Shown: positions 1-5,827 of the stretch, piece by piece
Layout of the letters: each line of letters begins with the position of its first letter
How positions within the stretch are numbered: position 1 is the stretch's first letter
Source: Clostridia bacterium
Lineage (GTDB): Bacteria; Bacillota; Clostridia; Christensenellales; DTU072
Assembly: GCA_028699795.1 (NCBI GenBank)
Contig: JAQVTZ010000089.1
Coordinates: 1 to 7,605 of the forward strand
DNA: 7,605 nucleotides
Direction: 5' to 3'
Program-made: the position numbers and the translations under genes
The notes under the pieces: generated by a model
What the model was told of the DNA's origin: nothing
The model's input: the letters and a program-made list of their open reading frames with translations, nothing else
Databases searched by the model: none

Positions 1-4
1 TTTT

Positions 5-50
5 CCATAACTCCACTCTTCACATTCCACACCCCACACTAAATCTACCA
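5..50. repeat. C-rich heptad tract, left flank of composite repeat 1
   Basis: Plus-strand 7-mers in one register: CCATAAC (5-11), TCCACTC, TTCACAT, TCCACAC, CCCACAC, TAAATCT (40-46), then a short join to the AT-rich array. The tract closely matches 3133-3178, down to the leading CCATAAC. It is non-coding and lies downstream of queA. Confidence 0.8.
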
Positions 51-223
51 TATTTGTAATTTGTACACTGTAATTTGTAATTTGACTTCATCCTTATTTG
101 TAATTTATTCATTGTAATTTGTAATTTGATTCATCCTTATTTGTAATTTGTACATTGTAATTTGTAATTTGATTCATCCTTATTTGTAATTTGTACATTG
201 TAATTTGTAATTTTTTTTATCCT
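51..223. repeat. Tandem array of four AT-rich 43-44 bp units built from heptads
   Basis: Four contiguous units start at 51, 95, 138 and 181, with lengths 44, 43, 43 and 43. Each consists of TATT then heptads TGTAATT, TGTACAT (or a variant), TGTAATT, TGTAATT, then a spacer ending ATCCT. Exact TGTAATT occurs twelve times here. Unit 2 carries TATTCAT in place of TGTACAT, unit 1 carries TGTACAC, and unit 4 ends in a T-run instead of TGATTC. There are no unique spacers, so it is a tandem repeat and not a CRISPR array. On the gene strand it reads AATTACA. Confidence 0.92.
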
Positions 224-254
224 CAACTCCACACTCCACACTCAACACTCCAAA
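220..254. repeat. C-rich heptad tract, right flank of composite repeat 1
   Basis: Plus-strand heptads TCCTCAA (220-226), CTCCACA (227-233), CTCCACA (234-240), CTCAACA (241-247), CTCCAAA (248-254). They continue the exact 7-bp register of the AT-rich unit that starts at 185. The tract stops six bases before the queA stop codon. Confidence 0.85.
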
Positions 255-259
255 CTATA

Positions 260-1294
260 TCATACTATCATCATCGCATCCCCGAAACTAAAGAATCTAT
301 ATTTTTGTTCTACCGCAAGGCGGTAGAGCTCCATTGTTTTGGGATATCCCGCGAAAGCCGATACCAGCATAATGAGCGTACTTTCGGGCAAGTGAAAATT
401 AGTAATCATGGCGTCTATGACCTTGAAATTATACGGCGGATAGATAAAGATTTCGGTTTCACCGCAACCGCTTGCCACTTTTCCGCTTTCATCCGCAACA
501 CTTTCAAGCGTTCGTACCGAAGTCGTGCCTACTGCAATCACTCGTCTGCCTTCCGCTTTCGCTTTGTTAATCGTTTCGGCGGCCTCTTGCGACACGCTGT
601 AAAATTCGGTGTGCATCTTGTGGTCTGTCACATTCTCTTCTTTAACGGGTCTGAAGGTACCAAGACCCACATGAAGCAAAATTTCTGCCACCTCGACACC
701 TTTATCTTGTAGCTTTTGCAAAAGTTCAGGCGTAAAATGCAACCCTGCGGTAGGCGCGGCGGAAGAGCCTTCCACTTTGGCATATACCGTTTGGTAACGC
801 TCCTTGTCCCTAAGTTTTTCGGTGATATACGGCGGCAACGGCACATTGCCGACTTGGGATAAAATATCTTCGAATACGCCGTCGAACACAAACTTGATAA
901 TCCGAACACCATTGTCGCTGATAGACAGAACATCGAAAGAAAGTTGCTCATTTACAATCAAACGGGAGCCCAATTTCGCCTTTTTTGCTGGTTTCAGCAA
1001 CGCCTCCCAAGTGGTATAATCTATCCGTTTCAGTAGAAGCGTTTCATATGCGCGCCCTTTGATGTCGTAAGCGGCAAGGCGGGCGGGGATGACTCTTGTA
1101 TTGTTTACCACAAGCAAATCGCCTTTTTGCAAGAGTTCCGAGATATCCCGAAACACGAGATGTCGCACCTTGTCTTCCTCTCTGTTATAAAAAAACAGTC
1201 GGGAGCTGTCCCTCGGGGTTAGCGGGGTTTGCGCGATGTATTCTTGCGGAAGGTCGTAATAAAAATCCGATTTCTTAAGATTCGTCTGTATCAT
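260..1294 (-). CDS. queA: S-adenosylmethionine:tRNA ribosyltransferase-isomerase (QueA)
   Basis: QueA transfers and isomerises the ribose of S-adenosylmethionine onto 7-aminomethyl-7-deazaguanine in the tRNA anticodon wobble position, giving epoxyqueuosine; it acts in the cytoplasm. The 344-residue product is full length for the family. Family blocks run in order: SDFYYDLP near residue 9, NNTRVIPARL at 64-73, GSSAAPTAGLHFT at 176-188, LHVGLGTFRPV at 207-217, MHTEFY at 227-232, VGTTSVRTLE at 255-264, IFIYPPYNF at 282-290, NFHLPESTLIM at 299-309, and a C-terminal YRFFSFGDAMMI. The ATG lies 20 bp inside the end of ruvB, with only a weak GGATGG as ribosome binding site, so translational coupling to ruvB is likely. 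The N-terminus starts about five residues before the usual family start, and no in-frame alternative is better. The usual partner tgt is not seen downstream; a heptad repeat region follows instead, and no clear terminator was found. Confidence 0.97.
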   Translation of the reverse strand: MIQTNLKKSDFYYDLPQEYIAQTPLTPRDSSRLFFYNREEDKVRHLVFRDISELLQKGDLLVVNNTRVIPARLAAYDIKGRAYETLLLKRIDYTTWEALLKPAKKAKLGSRLIVNEQLSFDVLSISDNGVRIIKFVFDGVFEDILSQVGNVPLPPYITEKLRDKERYQTVYAKVEGSSAAPTAGLHFTPELLQKLQDKGVEVAEILLHVGLGTFRPVKEENVTDHKMHTEFYSVSQEAAETINKAKAEGRRVIAVGTTSVRTLESVADESGKVASGCGETEIFIYPPYNFKVIDAMITNFHLPESTLIMLVSAFAGYPKTMELYRLAVEQKYRFFSFGDAMMIV

Positions 1295-2321
1295 TCAAGC
1301 CATCCAATAGTGTGATTTCTTTGCGGGGTACGGGGTAGCCGAGATGCTCGTATGCGCGCCTCAGACAAACTCTGCCGCGGGGCGTACGGGTGATAAAGCC
1401 TAATTGAAGCAAAAACGGCTCGTAAACATCCTCTATCGTATTGACTTCTTCTCCTGAAGATGCCGCAATGGTTTCGAGCCCCACGGGCCCGCCGTCGAAC
1501 TTATCGATAATGGTCTTTAAGATGGAGATATCCGTTTTATCGAGTCCCAAATCGTCCACTTCCAACAGATTGAGCCCTTTTTTTGCAATCGCAAGAGTAA
1601 GGGTGGGGGAGTCTTCAAACTCCGCAAAATCGCGAAGCCTACGAAGCAATCTGTTGGCAATACGGGGAGTGCCGCGGGATCTTCGGGCGATTTCTAAAGC
1701 GGCTTCCTTTTCGATATCGATATGAAGGATTCCCGCCGATCTGCCAATGATGATAGCGAGTTCTTCGGGCTTATAGATTTCTAAACGGCATATGACGCCA
1801 AACCTGTCACGAAGGGGCGCCGAAAGCATCCCCGCTTTGGTGGTAGCGCCAATCAAGGTAAAATGCGGCAAAGTAAGCCGAATTGTGCGCGCGGACGGTC
1901 CTTTGCCCAGCACCATATCCAACGCATAGTCTTCCATAGCGGGATAAAGGATTTCCTCTACCGTATGGTTGAGGCGGTGGATTTCGTCGATAAACAATAT
2001 CGAATTTTTTTGAAGACCGGTCAAAATTGCCGCAAGATCTCCCGCTCTCTCAATCGCGGGTCCCGAGGTTACCCTGATTTCGGCATTCATTTCGTTGGCA
2101 ATAATGTGGCTTAATGTGGTTTTTCCCAAACCGGGAGGCCCGTACAAAAGCACATGATCCAACGCCTCTCCCCTCTTGCAGGCGGAAGTCATAAATACAT
2201 TTAAGTTGGATTTGATTTTTTCCTGCCCGATATAATCCGACATCACTCTGGGGCGGAGAACATTTTCGTTGTCATCCGCCGTAATCCGTGTTTCGGCAAC
2301 CAAGCGTTCTTCTTCAATCAT
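1275..2321 (-). CDS. ruvB: Holliday junction branch migration helicase RuvB
   Basis: RuvB is the AAA+ motor that, loaded on RuvA-bound Holliday junctions, pumps DNA to drive branch migration during recombinational repair. The 348-residue protein is full length. Visible motifs are LRPRVMSDYIGQ at 22-33, Walker A GPPGLGKTT at 61-69, Walker B LFIDEIHRL at 109-117, sensor 1 GATT at 158-161, the arginine-finger region RDRFG at 171-175, and sensor 2 GTPRIANRLLRR at 217-228. A C-terminal winged-helix DNA-binding part follows, with the typical GGPVGLETIA at 277-286 and FITRTPRGR at 309-317. The start is supported by an AGAGG site 5 nt upstream that overlaps the ruvA stop codon; the gap to ruvA is 8 bp. 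It overlaps the start of queA by 20 bp. Co-transcription and translational coupling with ruvA are inferred from this spacing. No missing key residue was noticed. Confidence 0.98.
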   Translation of the reverse strand: MIEEERLVAETRITADDNENVLRPRVMSDYIGQEKIKSNLNVFMTSACKRGEALDHVLLYGPPGLGKTTLSHIIANEMNAEIRVTSGPAIERAGDLAAILTGLQKNSILFIDEIHRLNHTVEEILYPAMEDYALDMVLGKGPSARTIRLTLPHFTLIGATTKAGMLSAPLRDRFGVICRLEIYKPEELAIIIGRSAGILHIDIEKEAALEIARRSRGTPRIANRLLRRLRDFAEFEDSPTLTLAIAKKGLNLLEVDDLGLDKTDISILKTIIDKFDGGPVGLETIAASSGEEVNTIEDVYEPFLLQLGFITRTPRGRVCLRRAYEHLGYPVPRKEITLLDGLNDTDES

Positions 2322-2326
2322 AAATA

Positions 2327-2331
2327 CCTCT
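2327..2331 (-). promoter_or_regulatory. ruvB ribosome binding site overlapping ruvA stop
   Basis: AGAGG on the minus strand lies 5 nt before the ruvB ATG and overlaps the ruvA TAG at 2330-2332. Ribosomes finishing ruvA would sit directly over it, which favours coupled translation. Confidence 0.75.
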
Positions 2332-2929
2332 ATCCGTTTAGACTACGGAGCGCGTTGGTGATAAGCTCCTCGATTGTAACAGATTGTGAGCGTACAGCGA
2401 AGACCGCTTTTTCGGCCTCTTGCATCGAGATCCCCAGCGCGCGCAACGCGGTTATCGCATCCGTGGCGTCTTTATCTTTGCCGAGCGGCACGCCTCCCAC
2501 GGCATCGGCCGCAGTATCGGCGTCCTCGGAAGACACTTTTTCTTTCAGCTCCAATATAATTCTTTCGGCGGTCTTTTTGCCGATCCCTTTTATCTTAGAT
2601 ATCGCTTTGGTATCGCCCGTAATAATACAGAGCGCGAGGGAAGAAAGCTCCATACCCGAGAGGATGCTCATCGCCCCTTTGGGACCAATGCCCGAAACTG
2701 AAGTAAGCTTAAGAAACATTTGCTTTTCTTCGGGGCAATGGAAACCAAACAGACTCATGCCGTCTTCTCTTACATTAAGATAGACATAAAGTTTTGCCTC
2801 TTTGCCTGTCGCGGGAAGCCCGACAATCGCAGAATTGGTCGCACAAATCTCGTATCCGATTCCGCCCGACTCAATTACGGCAAGATTGCCCTCTATCTGC
2901 ACCAATGTGCCTTTTATATAAGATAACAT
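2330..2929 (-). CDS. ruvA: Holliday junction DNA-binding protein RuvA
   Basis: RuvA binds four-way junctions as a tetramer and recruits RuvB. The 199-residue product has the normal three-part layout. An N-terminal OB-fold (about 1-63) carries the acidic pin, E55 and D56 in REDGMSLFGF. Two helix-hairpin-helix motifs follow, VSGIGPKGA at 78-86 and IKGIGKKTAERI at 113-124. A low-complexity Ala/Asp-rich linker covers about 134-153, and domain III (about 155-199), which contacts RuvB, ends the protein. The ATG is preceded by AGGGTG with an 8-nt spacer. It is followed by ruvB after 8 bp. Upstream, 314 bp of mostly repeat DNA separates it from ruvC, which is more often adjacent in Clostridia. I could not identify a convincing promoter for ruvA in the repeat, so it may depend on read-through from ruvC or on an unrecognised promoter. 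No LexA-type GAAC-N4-GTTC box was seen. Confidence 0.97.
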   Translation of the reverse strand: MLSYIKGTLVQIEGNLAVIESGGIGYEICATNSAIVGLPATGKEAKLYVYLNVREDGMSLFGFHCPEEKQMFLKLTSVSGIGPKGAMSILSGMELSSLALCIITGDTKAISKIKGIGKKTAERIILELKEKVSSEDADTAADAVGGVPLGKDKDATDAITALRALGISMQEAEKAVFAVRSQSVTIEELITNALRSLNG

Positions 2930-2947
2930 TTATAAAACACCCTAGAA

Positions 2948-3040
2948 TATTTGTAATTTATCTTTCCTTATTTGTAATTTGTACATTGTAATTTGTAATT
3001 TATCTTCATCCTTATTTGTAATTTGTACATTGTTATTATT
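2948..3040. repeat. AT-rich heptad repeat upstream of ruvA
   Basis: This is a partial unit (2948-2968), a full 44-bp unit (2969-3012) and a second partial unit (from 3013) of the same family as the array at 51-223. Exact TGTAATT lies at 2952, 2973, 2987, 2994 and 3017. The last copy decays into TGTTATT then ATTTCC. It starts about 18 bp upstream of the ruvA ATG and is likely transcribed as leader if ruvC reads through. C-rich heptads are not present at this copy. Confidence 0.88.
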
Positions 3041-3041
3041 T

Positions 3042-3092
3042 CCGACCAGTCGTTAAACGGCGGCTTTTTTCTTGTGGCGCCGTTTAAGTCGG
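3042..3092. repeat. Long imperfect inverted repeat in the ruvC-ruvA gap
   Basis: TTAAACGGCG (3053-3062) is perfectly complementary to CGCCGTTTAA (3078-3087), separated by a 15-nt loop. CCGAC (3042-3046) and GTCGG (3088-3092) extend the stem to 15 bp if six bases (3047-3052) bulge out on one side. The T-run on the plus strand sits inside the loop, not after the stem, so it is not a standard terminator on either strand. In a ruvC-ruvA read-through transcript it would fold in the untranslated leader of ruvA. Function unknown. Confidence 0.6.
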
Positions 3093-3132
3093 ACTTATAA
3101 GGTATCGCTATCGCTTAAGATTATATATTTAT

Positions 3133-3245
3133 CCATAACTCCACACTCCTCACTTCACCCTCCACACTAACTTTACCTTATTTGTAATTTGTACATTGTA
3201 ATTTGTAATTTTTATTTCCACACTGCACACGCAACACTCCACCCT
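3133..3245. repeat. Composite heptad repeat 2 (C-rich, AT-rich unit, C-rich)
   Basis: Left C-rich heptads: CCATAAC (3133-3139), TCCACAC, TCCTCAC, TTCACCC, TCCACAC (3161-3167), TAACTTT. One AT-rich unit from 3179 has TGTAATT at 3183, 3197 and 3204 and TGTACAT at 3190. Right C-rich heptads: CCACACT (3218-3224), GCACACG, CAACACT, CCACCCT (3239-3245), reaching into the ruvC stop codon. The order and borders are those of the locus at 5-254, but with one AT unit instead of four. Confidence 0.85.
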
Positions 3246-3735
3246 AAATCTTAAACGCCCCCAGTGCGGTATTGGTTTGGGAGTGCGTAATCGCTACCGC
3301 CAAAGCATCCGCGGCGTCGTCGGGTTTGGGAATCTTCTCTAAGCATAGCATCACTTTTACCATTTGTTGAATCTGACATTTTTGCGCTCTGCCGTATCCC
3401 GTAAGGGCTTGCTTGATTTGTAATGGCGTATACTCAAAAAGACATTTTCCCGAGGTTTCCGCCACATAAAGCATCACGCCGCGCGCTTCCGCCACCAAAA
3501 TCGCCGTTTTGCGATTATCTTGGAAAAACAATTCTTCTATCGCAATGGCATCGGGGTTGTAACGCGCAATTAACTTTGCGGTTTCGTCTCCGATATATTT
3601 TAATCTGTCGGGAAATCGCGCGGTTTTGGGCGTTTCGATAGCGCCGTACGCGATAGGACGGCATCTGCCGCATCCCGCTTCTATCACTCCGTACCCCACG
3701 GTCGCATAACCGGGGTCTAAGCCAAGTATAACCAT
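3244..3735 (-). CDS. ruvC: Crossover junction endodeoxyribonuclease RuvC
   Basis: RuvC is the dimeric RNase H-fold nuclease that cuts Holliday junctions symmetrically after RuvAB branch migration. The product is 163 residues, normal for the family. The four acidic metal ligands are recognisable: D7 in LGLDPG, E67 in AIEELFF, and D140 and D143 in PDDAADALAVAITH. The central VAEARGVML and YTPLQIKQALTGYGRAQK blocks also match the family. Because D7 sits at its usual distance from the start, the ATG at 3735 must be essentially correct. There is no in-frame start upstream, and only AGGAT directly abuts the ATG, which is too close for a standard ribosome binding site. A strong promoter lies just upstream and predicts a leader of about 3 nt. 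It has its own transcription unit, separated from pckG by a terminator. Confidence 0.97.
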   Translation of the reverse strand: MVILGLDPGYATVGYGVIEAGCGRCRPIAYGAIETPKTARFPDRLKYIGDETAKLIARYNPDAIAIEELFFQDNRKTAILVAEARGVMLYVAETSGKCLFEYTPLQIKQALTGYGRAQKCQIQQMVKVMLCLEKIPKPDDAADALAVAITHSQTNTALGAFKI

Positions 3736-3737
3736 AT

Positions 3738-3773
3738 CCTGTATATCATACTGTAAAATCCAAAAATAGTCAA
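3738..3773 (-). promoter_or_regulatory. ruvC promoter, sigma-A type, predicting a near-leaderless mRNA
   Basis: The minus strand has TTGACT (3773-3768), a 17-bp spacer and TATGAT (3750-3745), one mismatch from consensus in each hexamer. With the usual distance, transcription would start near 3738, only about three bases before the ruvC ATG at 3735. It lies in the short gap after the pckG terminator, which supports a separate ruvC unit. Confidence 0.75.
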
Positions 3774-3780
3774 TTGATAA

Positions 3781-3801
3781 CAGTTTAATGGGCGCAAACT
3801 G
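3781..3801. repeat. Small inverted repeat upstream of ruvC -35
   Basis: CAGTTT (3781-3786) and AAACTG (3796-3801) form a 6-bp inverted repeat with a 9-bp centre, ending 7 bp upstream of the ruvC -35 hexamer. It could be an operator or chance. It does not match the Gram-positive LexA box. Confidence 0.3.
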
Positions 3802-3809
3802 CTTTCCAT

Positions 3810-3848
3810 AAATGAGAAACCCCGCACGAAAAACCGTACGGGGTTAAT
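3810..3848 (-). terminator. Rho-independent terminator of pckG
   Basis: On the minus strand, 25 nt past the pckG stop, AACCCCGTACG (3845-3835) pairs with CGTGCGGGGTT (3828-3818). This makes an 11-bp stem with one G-T wobble and a 6-nt T-rich loop, followed by the moderately U-rich TCTCATTTATG. On the plus strand the 3' side is also T-rich, so it may work both ways, though no plus-strand gene needs it. Confidence 0.82.
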
Positions 3849-3869
3849 TCTGTTATTTTAGTACATCAA

Positions 3870-5768
3870 TTAGTCTTGATAGCAACCGGGTTTGATTTCG
3901 TCACCGAACTTCTCGCGGGCGGCTTTAATCTTTGCGATTGCGCCATCCCAATAGTCATAGATTTCTTTGGGCGTATTGGGGTCCATCTTTGCATAGAAAG
4001 CCTTGGCGCGCTCCAGCTTATCAATCCATTTGGTGCAACGGAAAGTAAACAGATAAGTATAATCCTCTTTGCTGAAGTCTTCGTCTAAGTATTTCTTAAA
4101 CAACGCTTTGAGGTCTTCATACATTGGGATTTTGCCGGTAGGCGTTTCGTATGCGTCATATTCGTCATGAATTCTGCCTTCCGCCCAATGCAACCAAACT
4201 CTCTTTGCAAGTTTGCTTGTGACAAAAGAACCGTCGGGTCTTCTCATGAAATAATTGTTGCTGAACACTTTGGGCGTGTTCTTTACGCTTTGTCCGAATT
4301 TGATATTATTCATCGTATATTCGCCCAAAGGATACGATACAAAGTCCATGTTTGCCATGGGGCTCGGTTTTCTGACGCCTTCCGCGCCCAATGTCGCGCT
4401 TGTCGTTTCGGATTCTAAGGTAGCCGCTTTTAGCAAGATACCGTCTTTCCAGTCGCGGGACTCTTCTACCGGCACCGTGATATCGCTGTCTCTGCCGCCG
4501 TACAAGATCCCCTCTACCATGACGCCGTTTTTAGACTCGAAGCCTTCTTTGTCGATATTATCGAGATAGTCTAGACGCATGGTATAGCGCGAATTGCTGT
4601 GAGCAAGCGGAACTTCTTTGCCGCTGGCATCTTTGATGCCTTTTTGCCATTTGCCAAAATGGTTGTCACCGCTGTCGGGTGTGTCTACGCCCATCCCTTG
4701 CCAATAAGGATTGTTATCGGGGCCCATTAAAACATTAGAGAAAATGATTTCTTGGTCTTTCATCAAGTTTTCGAAAATAACAGGGTCGTCTTTGGCGTTG
4801 ACATCTTTGATAATGCCGAACATACCGAACTCTACATTGACCGCTCTAAATTCGCCGTTGATATTTCTGAAGTAAGCGATATCGTCACCCACGATTTTTT
4901 CGCCGGGTATCATTGCGGTAGAAGTTTTGCCGCAAGCCGAAGGATATGCGCCGCAGAAATAGGTTTTTCTGTTTTTGTCTTCGTTGATGGCCGCCATCAC
5001 GAACATATGCTCACACAACCAACCTTCATTGCCCGCTTTGTTGATAGCAAGACGCATCGAGTGCTTTTTGAGGCCGATGGAGTTGCCCGCATATTGGTTG
5101 TTCATGGAATACACAATGTTGTTTTGCGTGTCCATATAAATTCTTCTCTTGTCTAGATTGATGGTGTTGCCTCTCTCATTCAGTTGTCCTGCAGAGTGGA
5201 TGAAACGGAAGAATTCGCCTTTTTCTGCCTCTTTCATCTTGAGAAAATGCGAATAAGCCGAACGGTACAGAATCAACTCGGAATGCGCAACATACCAGCT
5301 GTCGGTAAACTGCATACAGGGAATCGTGAACGGGCTTTCGGTGGGGCCTTCGGAGAAGAACAGCACCACAGCGGGTTTGCCCTTCATGATGCCTTTGGAA
5401 ATTTGCATAATCTCTTTTAGACCCTCTTCGTGCTCGATAGAGTTAAGAGATTTCATCCTTTCGAGATTCTCTTTGTATACCATAAAACGGGTATTGACCT
5501 TGTCTCTGGCTTGGTCATTATAAGCATCCCAATGAATGGTTTGTTTGCTCTTTGCCAATACCTTCTCTTCGCCCAAAGATAAAGCTTTGTCGCGTATATA
5601 TTGGATATCCGCTTCGCTGTCGTCACAAACAAAGACGGAGGACGGCTCGCAATGCTCAATAAAGGTTGCCATAAACTCCGTTACCTTAGGGTTTTTAAGA
5701 GCGGCAATTTTACGATAGCTTGTGTCGTCCAACTTTGCTTTTAATACTATATCAAAATTAGTTTTCAT
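3870..5768 (-). CDS. pckG: Phosphoenolpyruvate carboxykinase, GTP-type family, divergent
   Basis: PEP carboxykinase interconverts oxaloacetate plus nucleoside triphosphate and PEP plus CO2 in the cytoplasm, serving gluconeogenesis or, in fermenters, CO2 fixation into oxaloacetate. The 632-residue product is near the usual length of the monomeric GTP-type enzyme. Matching blocks are SPFTIPCMQFTDSWYVAHS at about 145-163, YAGNSIGLKKHSMRLA at 226-241 (metal ligand probably K235), EHM with H254, the P-loop YPSACGKTS at 275-283, VGDDIAYF with D296, and NSRYTMR with R394. The region that forms the guanine pocket in the vertebrate enzyme differs: NYF at 505-507 and F515 fit, but the usual WPGFGxN is replaced by TSKLAKR at 517-523. 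GTP use is therefore assumed from the family rather than shown. The start is fixed by AAAGGAG 5 nt before the ATG. It is a single-gene unit between its own promoter and terminator. Family assignment is firm; nucleotide specificity is not. Confidence 0.93.
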   Translation of the reverse strand: MKTNFDIVLKAKLDDTSYRKIAALKNPKVTEFMATFIEHCEPSSVFVCDDSEADIQYIRDKALSLGEEKVLAKSKQTIHWDAYNDQARDKVNTRFMVYKENLERMKSLNSIEHEEGLKEIMQISKGIMKGKPAVVLFFSEGPTESPFTIPCMQFTDSWYVAHSELILYRSAYSHFLKMKEAEKGEFFRFIHSAGQLNERGNTINLDKRRIYMDTQNNIVYSMNNQYAGNSIGLKKHSMRLAINKAGNEGWLCEHMFVMAAINEDKNRKTYFCGAYPSACGKTSTAMIPGEKIVGDDIAYFRNINGEFRAVNVEFGMFGIIKDVNAKDDPVIFENLMKDQEIIFSNVLMGPDNNPYWQGMGVDTPDSGDNHFGKWQKGIKDASGKEVPLAHSNSRYTMRLDYLDNIDKEGFESKNGVMVEGILYGGRDSDITVPVEESRDWKDGILLKAATLESETTSATLGAEGVRKPSPMANMDFVSYPLGEYTMNNIKFGQSVKNTPKVFSNNYFMRRPDGSFVTSKLAKRVWLHWAEGRIHDEYDAYETPTGKIPMYEDLKALFKKYLDEDFSKEDYTYLFTFRCTKWIDKLERAKAFYAKMDPNTPKEIYDYWDGAIAKIKAAREKFGDEIKPGCYQD

Positions 5769-5773
5769 AAATA

Positions 5774-5780
5774 CTCCTTT
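5774..5780 (-). promoter_or_regulatory. pckG ribosome binding site
   Basis: AAAGGAG lies 5 nt before the ATG at 5768. It is the strongest Shine-Dalgarno match in the window and fixes the pckG start. Confidence 0.9.
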
Positions 5781-5788
5781 CCAATTTT

Positions 5789-5824
5789 TAACTATATTTT
5801 ATAATATTTTGGACTTTAAGTCAA
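5789..5824 (-). promoter_or_regulatory. pckG promoter, sigma-A type
   Basis: The minus strand has TTGACT (5824-5819), a 17-bp A/T-rich spacer and TAAAAT (5801-5796). The predicted start is near 5789, giving a leader of about 21 nt that carries the AAAGGAG site. Overlapping TATTAT and TATAAA hexamers make the exact -10 uncertain. Confidence 0.75.
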
Positions 5825-5827
5825 GCC

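Larger units (their letters stand above)
2930..3243. other. Intergenic region ruvC-ruvA, 314 bp, mostly repeats
   Basis: It contains, from the ruvC side, composite heptad repeat 2, a non-repeat stretch of about 90 bp with the bulged inverted repeat, the AT-rich heptad repeat, and the ruvA ribosome binding site AGGGTG (2938-2943). I see no credible gene in it: the only tidy minus-strand frame is a 13-codon one at 3095-3136. No convincing promoter hexamers and no terminator were found. Confidence 0.7.

Noticed and set aside
117..179. Short minus-strand frame reading through the AT-rich units, about 22 codons, with an AAGG before the ATG
   Set aside because: The 43-bp unit is not a multiple of three, so frames break from unit to unit, and AAGGATG is simply part of the repeat.
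51..223. Regular 43-44 bp repeats suggesting a CRISPR array
   Set aside because: The units are directly contiguous and made of 7-bp subrepeats, with no unique spacers and no cas genes nearby.
1..259. Insertion sequence or MITE downstream of queA
   Set aside because: No transposase, terminal inverted repeats or target duplication could be seen; the DNA is explained by heptad tandem repeats.
191..712. Plus-strand open frame of 173 codons
   Set aside because: It starts inside the heptad repeat and runs antisense through the conserved 3' half of queA. The product shows no recognisable domain.
3053..3071. Possible plus-strand terminator ending in the T-run at 3065-3070
   Set aside because: No GC-rich left arm pairs with the sequence directly before the Ts. 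The real inverted repeat places the T-run in its loop, and there is no plus-strand gene to terminate.
3095..3136. Minus-strand 13-codon frame MDKYIILSDSDTL with GTGGAG just before the ATG
   Set aside because: The GTGGAG and ATG are part of the repeat border (the complement of CCATAACTCCAC), also present at the window start, so the apparent ribosome binding site is a repeat by-product.
4752..5156. Plus-strand open frame of 134 codons inside pckG
   Set aside because: It is antisense to highly conserved PEP carboxykinase sequence, has no ribosome binding site that stands out, and looks like a codon-bias shadow.
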